The notes under the pieces: generated by a model
Told to the model about the DNA's origin: nothing
Seen by the model: only the letters and a program-made list of their open reading frames with translations
Database searches by the model: none
Made by a program: the position numbers and the translations under genes
Source: Fischerella muscicola PCC 7414
GTDB taxonomy: Bacteria; Cyanobacteriota; Cyanobacteriia; Cyanobacteriales; Nostocaceae
Assembly (NCBI RefSeq): GCF_000317205.1
Contig: NZ_AJLK01000109.1
Span: 62,001-126,000, forward strand
DNA: 64,000 nucleotides
Direction: 5' to 3'
Shown here: piece after piece, positions 30,242 to 37,724 of the stretch
Layout: each line of letters starts with the position of its first letter
Numbering within the stretch: the stretch's first letter is position 1

Positions 30242-31066
30242 GTGTTATCTATATCTAAAATCAGGCAGTCATTAATATTTCCTGGTAGCGAGACACAGGG
30301 AAGACAGATAAAAATACCTCCAGAATTCCAAGACTCTCTTGAGGGTCCGATTTACACCGACAATAGTAATAGAATCTTCCTCCTTTCTGGGGAAGCACTA
30401 TCAAATGATAAACAACCATCACAAACCTGGCTGCTTTACTTTTACGGTAATGCCATGTGTTTGAGTGACGCAAATTTTGATTTAAATTACTTCCGTCAGT
30501 TTGGTTTGAACGTCGTCATTCCTGAATACATCGGCTTTGGGATGAGTAGCGGAACTGCAAGCGAGTCAGGCTGCTACGAGACAGCCAGAGCAGCTTATCA
30601 ATATCTTACTCAGACTAAAGGAGTTCAGCCTGACCAAATTATTGTAGCCGGATGGTCGCTGGGAGCAGCAGTAGCTACGTACCTGGCAAAAATTCAACCA
30701 GTAGCTGCTCTGATTCTATTGAGTGCTTTTACAAATATTCCTGATGAAGCAGTAGAAATTTTTCCTAATGTACTTAAGTGGTTGATTCCCAAATGGTTAA
30801 TTGAATTGTTGATTCCTGAACGTTTTAACAACTTAAAGAGGATAGCTAAAGTCAAATGTCCTATTTTCATTAGTCATGGAACTGAGGACGAGATTGTCCC
30901 TTTTGCTATGGCAAAAGCTCTGAGAGCTAAGGCAAAAGCTAAGGGGATAGCTGTGAGTTTTTTGCCTATTCCGAGAGCTAAACACAATGAGTTTTTTGAG
31001 GTTGGAGGCGAGCAACTTCGGGAAGGTGTTACTAATTTCATTGCGAATTTACCTCATTCATACTAA
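30242..31066 (+). CDS. alpha/beta hydrolase coupled to the lasso B gene
   Basis: This is a 274-residue alpha/beta hydrolase of the BEM46/ABHD13-like type. The oxyanion strand is LLYFYGNAMCLSD, the nucleophile elbow is AGWSLGAAVA (Ser at about residue 142), the acid lies in SHGTEDEIVP, and the His in AKHNEFF, so the triad is complete. It has no signal peptide. Start GTG 30242 has AAGGAG upstream. Its stop codon directly precedes the GTG of the lasso leader-peptidase gene, so the two are very likely translated together. A role in peptide modification, release or hydrolysis is possible, but hydrolases of this type are common and it does not resemble the known prolyl-oligopeptidase-like lasso isopeptidases. 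Confidence 0.75.
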   Translation: MLSISKIRQSLIFPGSETQGRQIKIPPEFQDSLEGPIYTDNSNRIFLLSGEALSNDKQPSQTWLLYFYGNAMCLSDANFDLNYFRQFGLNVVIPEYIGFGMSSGTASESGCYETARAAYQYLTQTKGVQPDQIIVAGWSLGAAVATYLAKIQPVAALILLSAFTNIPDEAVEIFPNVLKWLIPKWLIELLIPERFNNLKRIAKVKCPIFISHGTEDEIVPFAMAKALRAKAKAKGIAVSFLPIPRAKHNEFFEVGGEQLREGVTNFIANLPHSY

Positions 31067-31858
31067 GTGAGCAGCATGATAGTGGAAATTATTCGTACCG
31101 AAGCTATAGCCTTACAGAATCAGCAGGTAGATTATCTCTTAGTACCGAATGCGATTCTGTTACTTCTTCAAGATGGTACAGCCAGACTACTGAATTTGGA
31201 TGGTGAATTCTACGCTATCTCTGCCACTGGCGCTTTGATTCTCAAAGAAACGCTCAAAGGAGGTTCGACAACAGCGGTAAATAGACTCGTAGCTGAATAT
31301 GAGTTAGATACTACACAAGCCCTGAATGACGTTTTGGTATTTCTTCAAGGGTTGGAAAACAAAGGTGTCATTTACCATCCCAAAGACTCCTCGCCTCAAG
31401 TCAAAGGCATAAGATTTGATTTGTCATTACTTACTTTACCGTTGCTCTGGTTAATCGGCTCTTTGCCTGCATCCTTGCAGATTAGGACATGGTTAGCTTT
31501 AGCGCTAGCGTATTTCTCCATTCGACTATTTGGTTTGCCTGGGACAATAAAAGCTTGGCAAACTCCCAAGCGTCAAGCTTCGTTAATTGCTGACAACCAA
31601 GAGATGACTTTCTTGATGAAGTCAGTTGATTTAGCTGTTAGTGAGGCGACAGCCTGCCATCTCCTTAAAGTTGAATGTAAAGAACGCGCTCTCTGTAGCT
31701 GGTGGCTGGCTCGTTTCGCTGGAATTCCGGCTCAGATCAAGCTGGGTGTTTACCTCTTCCCGTTTGCGACTCACTGCTGGTGCGAAGTTAGTTCGGAAGT
31801 AATTGGAGACGATAAGGAAAGGTGCGAACACTTTACATCAGTACTTACTTACGAATGA
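31067..31858 (+). CDS. lasso peptide biosynthesis fused RRE-leader peptidase (B1-B2)
   Basis: This 263-residue protein joins the two halves of lasso B. Residues 1-105 are PqqD-like, the RiPP recognition element that binds the leader peptide (VPNAILLLLQDGTARLLNLDGEFYAIS..GVIYH). A hydrophobic stretch follows at about 120-165. Residues about 165-263 are a transglutaminase-like Cys protease: Cys209 in KERALCSWWLAR, the His near residue 236 in ATHCWCEV, and GDD with a candidate Asp near 248. It should remove the leader so the cyclase can close the ring. Start GTG 31067 abuts the hydrolase stop; ATG 31076 is also possible. The precursor genes are 780 bp downstream. Confidence 0.88.
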   Translation: MSSMIVEIIRTEAIALQNQQVDYLLVPNAILLLLQDGTARLLNLDGEFYAISATGALILKETLKGGSTTAVNRLVAEYELDTTQALNDVLVFLQGLENKGVIYHPKDSSPQVKGIRFDLSLLTLPLLWLIGSLPASLQIRTWLALALAYFSIRLFGLPGTIKAWQTPKRQASLIADNQEMTFLMKSVDLAVSEATACHLLKVECKERALCSWWLARFAGIPAQIKLGVYLFPFATHCWCEVSSEVIGDDKERCEHFTSVLTYE

Positions 31859-31976
31859 ACTGTTCACAGCGCCCAAGCTTTAGAGGTTACCCTCAGTCTA
31901 TAAGACTGGGGCTATTGCATTCAATGCACGCCTGTGCGGGCTAACAAGAGTGCAGTTTGATGGCAAAATGATATGA

Positions 31977-32492
31977 CTAATCAACTATTTTCTTAATATA
32001 TTTGGCATGACCAGACACAGTATAAGGTGTCCAGGTGATCAACATATTAAATGGCTCCCCAAAAGTGTCCTGAAAAGCGTCTGGCAAATTCTTAAATCGA
32101 CGCTTCACACGCCTAAAATACAGCTTAAAATTACTAAATTCGCTCCAATAATAACCCTGAGTTAGAGCCTTACCAGCAATTCGGCAGCAATTGCGAAATA
32201 GATCGTGAAATTCTTTGTCACGAACGGAATCCCAATATTTTTCCATTGTCTTTTCATTAAGATGATTAATCTCTATAATTTCGTCAGCTTCTCGACCGCA
32301 TAAATCCACATCTTCTTCATAACACATGGTGTAACCATAAGGAGTTTCTGGTCTTTTGGGCCACTTGCTGATATAAGAACCATCCACAATTTCTATAGCA
32401 GCGTGACCAAATTCAAAAGTGGGAATAGCTACGGAACTGTGATTTTGTTGAGGTTTTCCTACTTTGGGTAACCAAATAACAGTCCTAATCAT
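31977..32492 (-). CDS. antisense gene in the lasso island, possible permuted NlpC/P60-like fold
   Basis: This is a 171-residue protein, unrecognised by family, encoded against the cluster between the B gene and the precursors. FGHAAIEIVDGSYISKWP near the N-terminus has the HAAIE...WP look of the His strand in permuted papain-like (NlpC/P60, LRAT-type) enzymes. FRNCCRIAGKALTQGYYW in the middle has the NC motif those enzymes carry at the start of the catalytic helix. The order His then Cys would be the permuted form. This reading rests on motif shape only. ATG 32492 is clear. It may be a modifier, an immunity factor or an unrelated insert. Confidence 0.6.
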   Translation of the reverse strand: MIRTVIWLPKVGKPQQNHSSVAIPTFEFGHAAIEIVDGSYISKWPKRPETPYGYTMCYEEDVDLCGREADEIIEINHLNEKTMEKYWDSVRDKEFHDLFRNCCRIAGKALTQGYYWSEFSNFKLYFRRVKRRFKNLPDAFQDTFGEPFNMLITWTPYTVSGHAKYIKKIVD

Positions 32493-32575
32493 TTTCTACT
32501 TATTGATTAAATCACATCAATAAAATATTAGAAAAATAGGAGATTAAAATCTATAAATAGTAGTTGTAAACCGTA

Positions 32576-32592
32576 GTTTAGTGACAGTAAAT
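32576..32592 (+). repeat. duplicated leader motif before precursor A1
   Basis: GTTTAGTGACAGTAAAT lies 64 bp before the A1 start. The same motif with one change (GTTTAGTGACGGTAAAT) is at 32836-32852, exactly 64 bp before A2. It shows that the precursor cassette, including its leader region, was duplicated with a 260-bp period. Confidence 0.8.
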
Positions 32593-32639
32593 GAGTTTTT
32601 ATTTAAACTGAAATTAAGTAATTAAAACTAGAAAAAAAG

Positions 32640-32792
32640 ATGATGGAAAATCAATCGCTGAATCAAACTAATTATCTTCATTCCTATCGGATACCGCAAT
32701 TATTAATAGTTGGAAAAGCAATCCAGTTAATTAGTGGCGGCGGGGGACAACTCAGAGATGGTTACAACGGTTGGTGGATTTATCAAGCTTAG
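32640..32792 (+). CDS. lasso peptide precursor A1
   Basis: This 50-codon gene ends at TAG 32792. The leader has the YxxPxLxxxG motif that the RRE binds: YRIPQLLIVG (residues 16-25). Counting as in known lasso precursors, cleavage falls after Ser32, leaving the core GGGGQLRDGYNGWWIYQA. Gly1 and Asp8 are placed for an eight-residue macrolactam ring with a ten-residue tail. The residue two before the core is Ile31, not the usual Thr. By hand addition of residue masses the cyclised peptide would be about 1978.9 Da. ATG 32640 and 32643 are both possible; the ribosome site is weak (purine run only). Confidence 0.85.
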   Translation: MMENQSLNQTNYLHSYRIPQLLIVGKAIQLISGGGGQLRDGYNGWWIYQA

Positions 32793-32899
32793 CTTCTAAA
32801 CGATTGAAACTCTTGTTGAGGCGTTTAAAACCCTCGTTTAGTGACGGTAAATAAATTCTTCTTTAAGCTCAAAGGAAGTAAGTCAAATTAGGAGGAAAG

Positions 32900-33058
32900 A
32901 TGATGAAGAATCAATCCCTGGAGAAAGCTAAAAATTCTATACCGTCCTACCGGACGCCCCAACTATTAGTTGCTGGGACAGCAGTCGAGTTAGTTCGTAA
33001 CGACATTGGAGGACACCTCAAGGATGGCACTGGTGGCTGGTGGGTTTGGGGTTCCTAG
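32900..33058 (+). CDS. lasso peptide precursor A2
   Basis: This 52-codon gene ends at TAG 33058. The leader motif YRTPQLLVAG (residues 17-26) matches A1, and the C-terminal DGxxGWW is shared. By leader spacing the core is NDIGGHLKDGTGGWWVWGS, with Asn1 and Asp9 able to form a nine-residue ring (about 2022.9 Da cyclised). If cleavage is one residue later, Asp1-Asp8 gives an eight-residue ring like A1 (about 1908.9 Da). The -2 residue is Val32 in the first case. It has a strong ribosome site, GGAGG at 32891-32895, unlike A1, so it is probably made in greater amount. Confidence 0.85.
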   Translation: MMKNQSLEKAKNSIPSYRTPQLLVAGTAVELVRNDIGGHLKDGTGGWWVWGS

Positions 33059-33081
33059 TCCTCGTTGATTTTTCAATGACT

Positions 33082-33146
33082 GGAACTCTTGTTTATCTCT
33101 GATTTTAAGAGATGATATTTGGAAATAAACCACAGACAAGAGTTCC
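33082..33146 (+). terminator. inverted repeat after the precursor genes (possible attenuator or processing site)
   Basis: GGAACTCTTGT (33082-33092) and ACAAGAGTTCC (33136-33146) are exact complements around a 43-nt interior. The interior holds its own hairpin ATCTCT/AGAGAT (33095-33113). There is no U-tract after the outer stem, so partial termination or RNA processing between precursors and enzyme genes is more likely than full termination. Confidence 0.5.
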
Positions 33147-33195
33147 ATTTATTCAATTGACAAACTCATTAATGACTCAGGAGGAACTCTAAATT

Positions 33196-33795
33196 ATGTC
33201 ATCACTCGACCCCGTTATCATCAAACGCAAAATCGTAGGAACATGGCAATTGCCAATTCATCACGAATATTCAGAGACAATTACTTTAATGGGATTTGGC
33301 TCAAAGTTTAGCTATACGTGTTCCGCTGCTGATGTAAGACAACGCTTTCGTCAACTGTTCACAGGCAGCGAAATTCGTGGAAACTGGCACATCCGTAATA
33401 CGATTAAGGAAACCTCTGACTCTAAATCGTCTGTGGGAGGTTCTGTTACTAAGACTGTAGGAGGTTCTGTCAGAATATCCACTGGCTTTCTCACGGCTCC
33501 TTTTCTCAAAGAGCAACAAAATAGTTCTGCCAGATCTGAATTACTTGAAAGCGATCGCACAGGTCCATTTCTCTTCCTCAATTTTGACGAACTTACCCAG
33601 TCAATTCTCAATATACCGACTCCTCGTGGGAGAATTGAGCTAGGAAATTTGTTAAATAATCTGCGTCAAGTATTTGAAGAGGATTACTTCAAAATTGTTT
33701 CATTAACGGACAATGACACCAGGCTGCTCCTGAGAACAAAAACAGGAAATGAAGTAGTTTGGACTAAGTTTCAGGAAGACTTTGGTGGAGGGTAA
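33196..33795 (+). CDS. hypothetical protein in the lasso operon
   Basis: This 199-residue protein lies between the precursors and the cyclase gene, with AGGAGG-type ribosome site upstream (CAGGAGGAAC) and 25 bp before the cyclase start. The N-terminus, VIIKRKIVGTWQLPIHHEYSETI, followed by beta-rich sequence, is reminiscent of lipocalin-like small barrels that start KIVGTW. A Ser/Gly-rich stretch (SSVGGSVTKTVGGSVR) sits in the middle. No signal peptide is seen. I do not recognise the family. Its position suggests a cluster-specific role, such as binding or carrying the peptide or protecting the cell. Confidence 0.65.
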   Translation: MSSLDPVIIKRKIVGTWQLPIHHEYSETITLMGFGSKFSYTCSAADVRQRFRQLFTGSEIRGNWHIRNTIKETSDSKSSVGGSVTKTVGGSVRISTGFLTAPFLKEQQNSSARSELLESDRTGPFLFLNFDELTQSILNIPTPRGRIELGNLLNNLRQVFEEDYFKIVSLTDNDTRLLLRTKTGNEVVWTKFQEDFGGG

Positions 33796-33820
33796 TTGAT
33801 TATTCACAAAGGGGTGGCTA

Positions 33821-35764
33821 TTGCAGCTCACCTCTTTCAATTCTGTCATTAGTCATTACTCATCAGAAATTTTTAATACCATGCGAGTTGGATTTACTGC
33901 TATCAGGCGAGACTCTGGCGTTGAACTGGAGTTAAGCGAACCGAAAAACAACAAAGAGACGGCTTTAGTGACATTAGCCCAGTTACCTAACCATTGTGCT
34001 TTGCTTATGGGTCGTCTTTACTACCAAGACGAGCTATTGGCGAGCCTCAAGCCACACTTGTCTTCTCAAAGGCTGCATGAATGCTCCTCGAATGCAGCTA
34101 CCCTTGCGCTAGAGATATACCGTCAATTCGGAGCAAATTCTCTGGAGCGACTGGAGGGTGATTTTGCACTTGTAGTTTGGGATGTACAGAAGGCACAGTT
34201 AATTGGAATGCGAGATCCAATGGGAGGATATTCACTGTTTTGGACTGTGCAAGGAGACACGGTTGCCTTTAGTACCAGTATGCGGCGACTGCTGGATCTG
34301 TTGCCACAGCGATCGCTCTCATTAGAATATCTAGCTGACTTCTTAATCATGTCAGGGCAGAGAAATGAGGGTGCGACTGAAATATGTGCCTATAACGGTA
34401 TTCACCGAGTCTTACCAGGAACAATAGTTTCTGCCCATCTCAATACTTGTCAGGTTGAGCGCCGCCGCTATTGGGATTGGCAGCAAAAATTCACTTTGCC
34501 AGACAGCAGCGATTTACCAGAAGTCGCCCAGCAGTATGCAGATGTGCTGCGGAGTGCAGTGCGGGAGCGGCTGCACGGACGGACTCTTGCCCACTTATCA
34601 GGAGGAATGGATTCTACTTCAGTGGCTTTGCTAGCACGAGATGAGATTGGTACTAGTAGAGGCTCATTACCACTGCACACACTATCCCTTGTCTACGAGG
34701 AACTCCCTGTCTTAGTTCGCGAGACACCCTACATTGAATCTGTCTTAGAGAAGGAGACAGAGATTGTTGCTCATCGGCTAATAGCAGATAAATTGTTAGA
34801 TTTTGATAGCTTTATTGACACGCCGCCCCACGATGAACCGTATGCAGGTCTTTGGCGCTGGGCAATGGATTGTGCCACAGTGGAGGTTGCTAGCCAGGTT
34901 GGTGCAGTCACTTTACTCACAGGTATTGGCTCTGATGAAATCCATGATTTGCATCCGTATTATCTTAGTGATTTGCTACGTCAGGGTAGATTCCTAAAAG
35001 CATGGCAAGAAACAGTTAAATGGGCGCGGGCGCAGAATTCTAATCCCTGGGGGATTATCCAACCTTTTGGGATTGAACCTTTGGTAACAGCTTGGCTTCC
35101 TTTTCAACCCAGAAGCAATAAAACTCAACTAAACGCACAGAATGACTGGAGTATTCCCCCCTGGATTCGTCAAGATTTTGCCCAGCGCTATGCACTACAA
35201 AGCCGTACTAAGGAAAATGCCCGCAATACTTATCGTCTTTGTGAGCAAGTTGGGCTTTCTATTACCTTGAATGCTATTGATAGTAGACCTGGTGATGTGC
35301 TGCGATGGGCTGTAGCTGCAACCTTGGGGATAGCGATCGCTCACCCATTTCTTGACAGTCGCGTCTTAGCACTTGGTTTGGGCATTCAGAAGCGAATTCC
35401 TCCACAACCTGGTAGGATGAAGCCCATTCTTGGTGAAGCGATGCGCGACCTTCTCCCACGCCAAATTACTCAACGAAAGCGCAAAGGTCATTTCAATGAG
35501 GTGTATTATCTTGGTCTAACCAAGAATCTCCAACTTTTAGAAGAAATGTTAAAAATTTCTCCGATAGATGAACTTGGCATCTTTGATCAAAACATTCTCA
35601 TTCAAGCTTTACATGAAGCTAGTCTGGGTGTGGCAAATGCGCGACAGTTGCAGCGATTAGATCTTTCTCTGTGCCTGATTAAATGGCTGAGTATGCAGGA
35701 GGAGTGGTTGCAAAGAAAAGAGTCAGCGAACGCCACTTTCCTAATTAACAGAGCAAGAGAGTAA
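33821..35764 (+). CDS. lasso peptide macrolactam synthetase (asparagine-synthetase-like cyclase)
   Basis: This 647-residue homologue of asparagine synthetase B is the C enzyme of lasso clusters. It adenylates the ring Asp side chain and joins it to the core N-terminus. The N-terminal half keeps the glutaminase-like fold (LEGDFALVVWDVQKAQLIGMRDPMGGYSLFW) but has no N-terminal catalytic Cys, as expected for lasso cyclases. The ATP-pyrophosphatase motif LSGGMDSTSVALLA is at about residue 257, and TGIGSDEIHDLHP follows. The C-terminal region has GRMKPILGEAMRDLLP and RKRKGHFNE. The start is TTG 33821 behind AAAGGGG; ATG 33881 would give a protein 20 residues shorter. Confidence 0.9.
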   Translation: MQLTSFNSVISHYSSEIFNTMRVGFTAIRRDSGVELELSEPKNNKETALVTLAQLPNHCALLMGRLYYQDELLASLKPHLSSQRLHECSSNAATLALEIYRQFGANSLERLEGDFALVVWDVQKAQLIGMRDPMGGYSLFWTVQGDTVAFSTSMRRLLDLLPQRSLSLEYLADFLIMSGQRNEGATEICAYNGIHRVLPGTIVSAHLNTCQVERRRYWDWQQKFTLPDSSDLPEVAQQYADVLRSAVRERLHGRTLAHLSGGMDSTSVALLARDEIGTSRGSLPLHTLSLVYEELPVLVRETPYIESVLEKETEIVAHRLIADKLLDFDSFIDTPPHDEPYAGLWRWAMDCATVEVASQVGAVTLLTGIGSDEIHDLHPYYLSDLLRQGRFLKAWQETVKWARAQNSNPWGIIQPFGIEPLVTAWLPFQPRSNKTQLNAQNDWSIPPWIRQDFAQRYALQSRTKENARNTYRLCEQVGLSITLNAIDSRPGDVLRWAVAATLGIAIAHPFLDSRVLALGLGIQKRIPPQPGRMKPILGEAMRDLLPRQITQRKRKGHFNEVYYLGLTKNLQLLEEMLKISPIDELGIFDQNILIQALHEASLGVANARQLQRLDLSLCLIKWLSMQEEWLQRKESANATFLINRARE

Positions 35765-35811
35765 CACGTTTTATGAAGAGAATCAATTCTGTTTAGGAGC
35801 TAAGTAAGACT

Positions 35812-36195
35812 ATGTTGACTAGCAAAGGTTTTCGTTTTTTATCATCAGTCATTATTATTGCTTTCTTTATTTCAAGTGGATGTTTGAGAAATAAAGTTTT
35901 TGCCCAGGCTGTAGATCGCGGAGTCTACAGATATTTTGAAACAGTATGCGCTCCCCCATTATACGATAGTTATGTCTCTGGACTTAGGGAGGCGCAAAAT
36001 AGCTCTCTTCAGGGATTGGGCGCGACATTGGCATTACAATATCAGACGAAGATTAGCAATTGTCTAATAGCCATTGCCTTAATCTCTACTGAAAACAGGA
36101 CAATATGTAATATTGGAGAAACTTACTTTCAAAAAGCTTCCGGACTAGCAGCTTCTTCCTACATAGCTTTTCAAAGAAATTGTGGACGATATTAA
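35812..36195 (+). CDS. small exported protein after the lasso cyclase
   Basis: This is a 127-residue protein with a signal peptide (FLSSVIIIAFFISSGC, then cleavage near VFAQA). The SSGC sequence is close to, but not, a standard lipobox. The mature part is helical with five further Cys, at least four of them paired-looking (CAPPL, NCLIA, TICNIG, RNCGRY). It begins 47 bp after the cyclase stop behind TAGGAGC, so it is likely cotranscribed. The family is unknown. An extracytoplasmic immunity or carrier role would fit but is not shown. Confidence 0.6.
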   Translation: MLTSKGFRFLSSVIIIAFFISSGCLRNKVFAQAVDRGVYRYFETVCAPPLYDSYVSGLREAQNSSLQGLGATLALQYQTKISNCLIAIALISTENRTICNIGETYFQKASGLAASSYIAFQRNCGRY

Positions 36196-36459
36196 TTCTT
36201 GTTTTAACTTTATTTCTGTCCGGAATTATGTGAGATTATTAATAGATATCTTGCGAAAGTTAGGATAATTCTTAATAACGTAGACTCGTAGCGGCTTCCG
36301 TAAAGTACACTCATGGAACACAGATGCACACAGATGGACATAGATTTTATCGGTGTTTATCGGTGTTCGTTTTTTTGAAATATAGAATTTTGCAATAGGT
36401 CTAATGACAAATTTTTGCGACCACACTTACATGAAGCCACTTTATAAACATATTCTAAT
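36196..36459. other. gap between the lasso island and the CHAT cluster
   Basis: No gene was seen in this 264-bp gap. A stretch near 36300-36375 with GGAACACAGATGCACACAGATGG and TATCGGTGTTTATCGGTGTT tandem copies is a common kind of cyanobacterial intergenic repeat. It separates two functionally distinct gene groups. Confidence 0.5.
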
Positions 36460-37062
36460 ATGATAGATATCTCTAAGGAAATTTGCCCAGAATGTCAAAG
36501 AGTAGAAAGATATTTAGAAATAGATATAAAGCGTTTATTCAACAAGTTGAAAACCTATAAGAGGAGGAAGCTGTCAGACCGCGAACAACTGTATATATGC
36601 CTATCACTTCTTGGCGAAGAGCCTCTTGATATTGCCAAAAGAGAATATTTCCAATATCTTGAGCAGCAAGTTAAAAGTCAGCACCCTGGGTTTACAGAAA
36701 AAGAAATCCAACAGAAAGTGAATGAATTAATCAGAGCGAAAGCTAGTGGTATTAAATCTTTTATTACCATTAATTTAAGTATGCCGCTCAAAGAGTTATT
36801 GTCAGAATTGGATAAGGATATAGATCCAGAAGCGGCTCGTCCCTCCTGGGCAAAAATAGTTTATATCTTGAAAGCTAATGGATACAAAAAAGAGGTAGAG
36901 ACAATTCAAAAACGAGGGCAAAGAAAAAGGATAGTAATTGATTATGAAGGAATAATACTTCTGAAAAAAGTAGTTAAGATTTTGGAAAAATTTGAACAAT
37001 ATTTGGGTGATGTCGATCTGACAATTGAAGATATAGAGCAGGAAGATGAAGAACATGAGTAA
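36460..37062 (+). CDS. possible HTH-type protein leading the CHAT cluster
   Basis: This is a 200-residue Lys/Glu-rich soluble protein. CPECQRV near the N-terminus holds a CxxC. LSDREQLYICLSLLGEEPLDIAKRE (about residues 40-64) resembles the DNA-binding-like helices found at the N-terminus of cyanobacterial signalling ATPases. RPSWAKIVYILKANGYKKEVETIQKRG may be a second small helical domain. It overlaps the next gene by 17 bp, so it heads the operon. In other cyanobacteria a regulator often precedes DUF1822, which supports a regulatory role, but I cannot assign a family. Confidence 0.6.
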   Translation: MIDISKEICPECQRVERYLEIDIKRLFNKLKTYKRRKLSDREQLYICLSLLGEEPLDIAKREYFQYLEQQVKSQHPGFTEKEIQQKVNELIRAKASGIKSFITINLSMPLKELLSELDKDIDPEAARPSWAKIVYILKANGYKKEVETIQKRGQRKRIVIDYEGIILLKKVVKILEKFEQYLGDVDLTIEDIEQEDEEHE

Positions 37063-37660
37063 CAAAAAAGGAATAAATCATCTAACCCTTGAAGCTTCTG
37101 AAGAAGCATTCGAGTATCTACAGGCTCTCTTGAAATCAGGAGAGCTAAGTGAATTGCTTGGTGTTTCTGTATTAGATGTACGAGAAATTCCCATAACCGA
37201 AACCAAAGCTCTAAATCAAATAAAACAACCAGAAAACGTGAATTTGCGGCAATGGTTTGCGGGAATGGTTGAGGCGGGTTGGCTAGCAATAGAGCAGCTT
37301 TTAGATCCGCAACAAGTTGAGTTGGCATTTGGTTTTAGAAATGCAATAAGCATTGTTAGAGCTCAAAAGATTGACCTGGGGATGCAACTGGCACGAGAGT
37401 CGGTGGCATTAGTTGTCATCCTCCCGCCAGAAGCTGATGAGGAAGTAGACATAGTCGTACAGGTGCATCCGCTCGGACAAACGCATTTGCCCCAGGGAGT
37501 GCAACTTTTGGTGAGCGATAAGTCGGGAAATCAACTAGAAGCGCGATCGCGGGAGGCGGATAATTTTATCCAATTGGAGTTTAGTGCCAAAGACGGGGAA
37601 AGCTTCAGTGTGACTGTAATCCTGAAAGAAGTGAGGGTGACGCAAGAGTTTATAATTTAG
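37046..37660 (+). CDS. DUF1822 family protein
   Basis: This is a 204-residue DUF1822-type protein. VNLRQWFAGMVEAGWLAIEQLL and the C-terminal block (ESVALVVILPPEADEEVDIVVQVHPLGQTHLPQGVQLLVSD..NFIQLEFSAKDGESFSVTVILKEV) are family hallmarks. It is shorter than the roughly 300-residue members I know, mainly in the middle. The end of the chain looks like a compact beta-sandwich. It has no signal peptide. DUF1822 genes are usually found next to CHASE2-CHAT and DUF928 genes, as here. Function is unknown. ATG 37055 is an alternative start. Confidence 0.8.
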   Translation: MKNMSNKKGINHLTLEASEEAFEYLQALLKSGELSELLGVSVLDVREIPITETKALNQIKQPENVNLRQWFAGMVEAGWLAIEQLLDPQQVELAFGFRNAISIVRAQKIDLGMQLARESVALVVILPPEADEEVDIVVQVHPLGQTHLPQGVQLLVSDKSGNQLEARSREADNFIQLEFSAKDGESFSVTVILKEVRVTQEFII

Positions 37661-37724
37661 GAACAATTGTTTTCCCGCCTCTGCTTTTTACCAGAGATTA
37701 CTCAGCCTCCAGTGAGGTTGTCAG

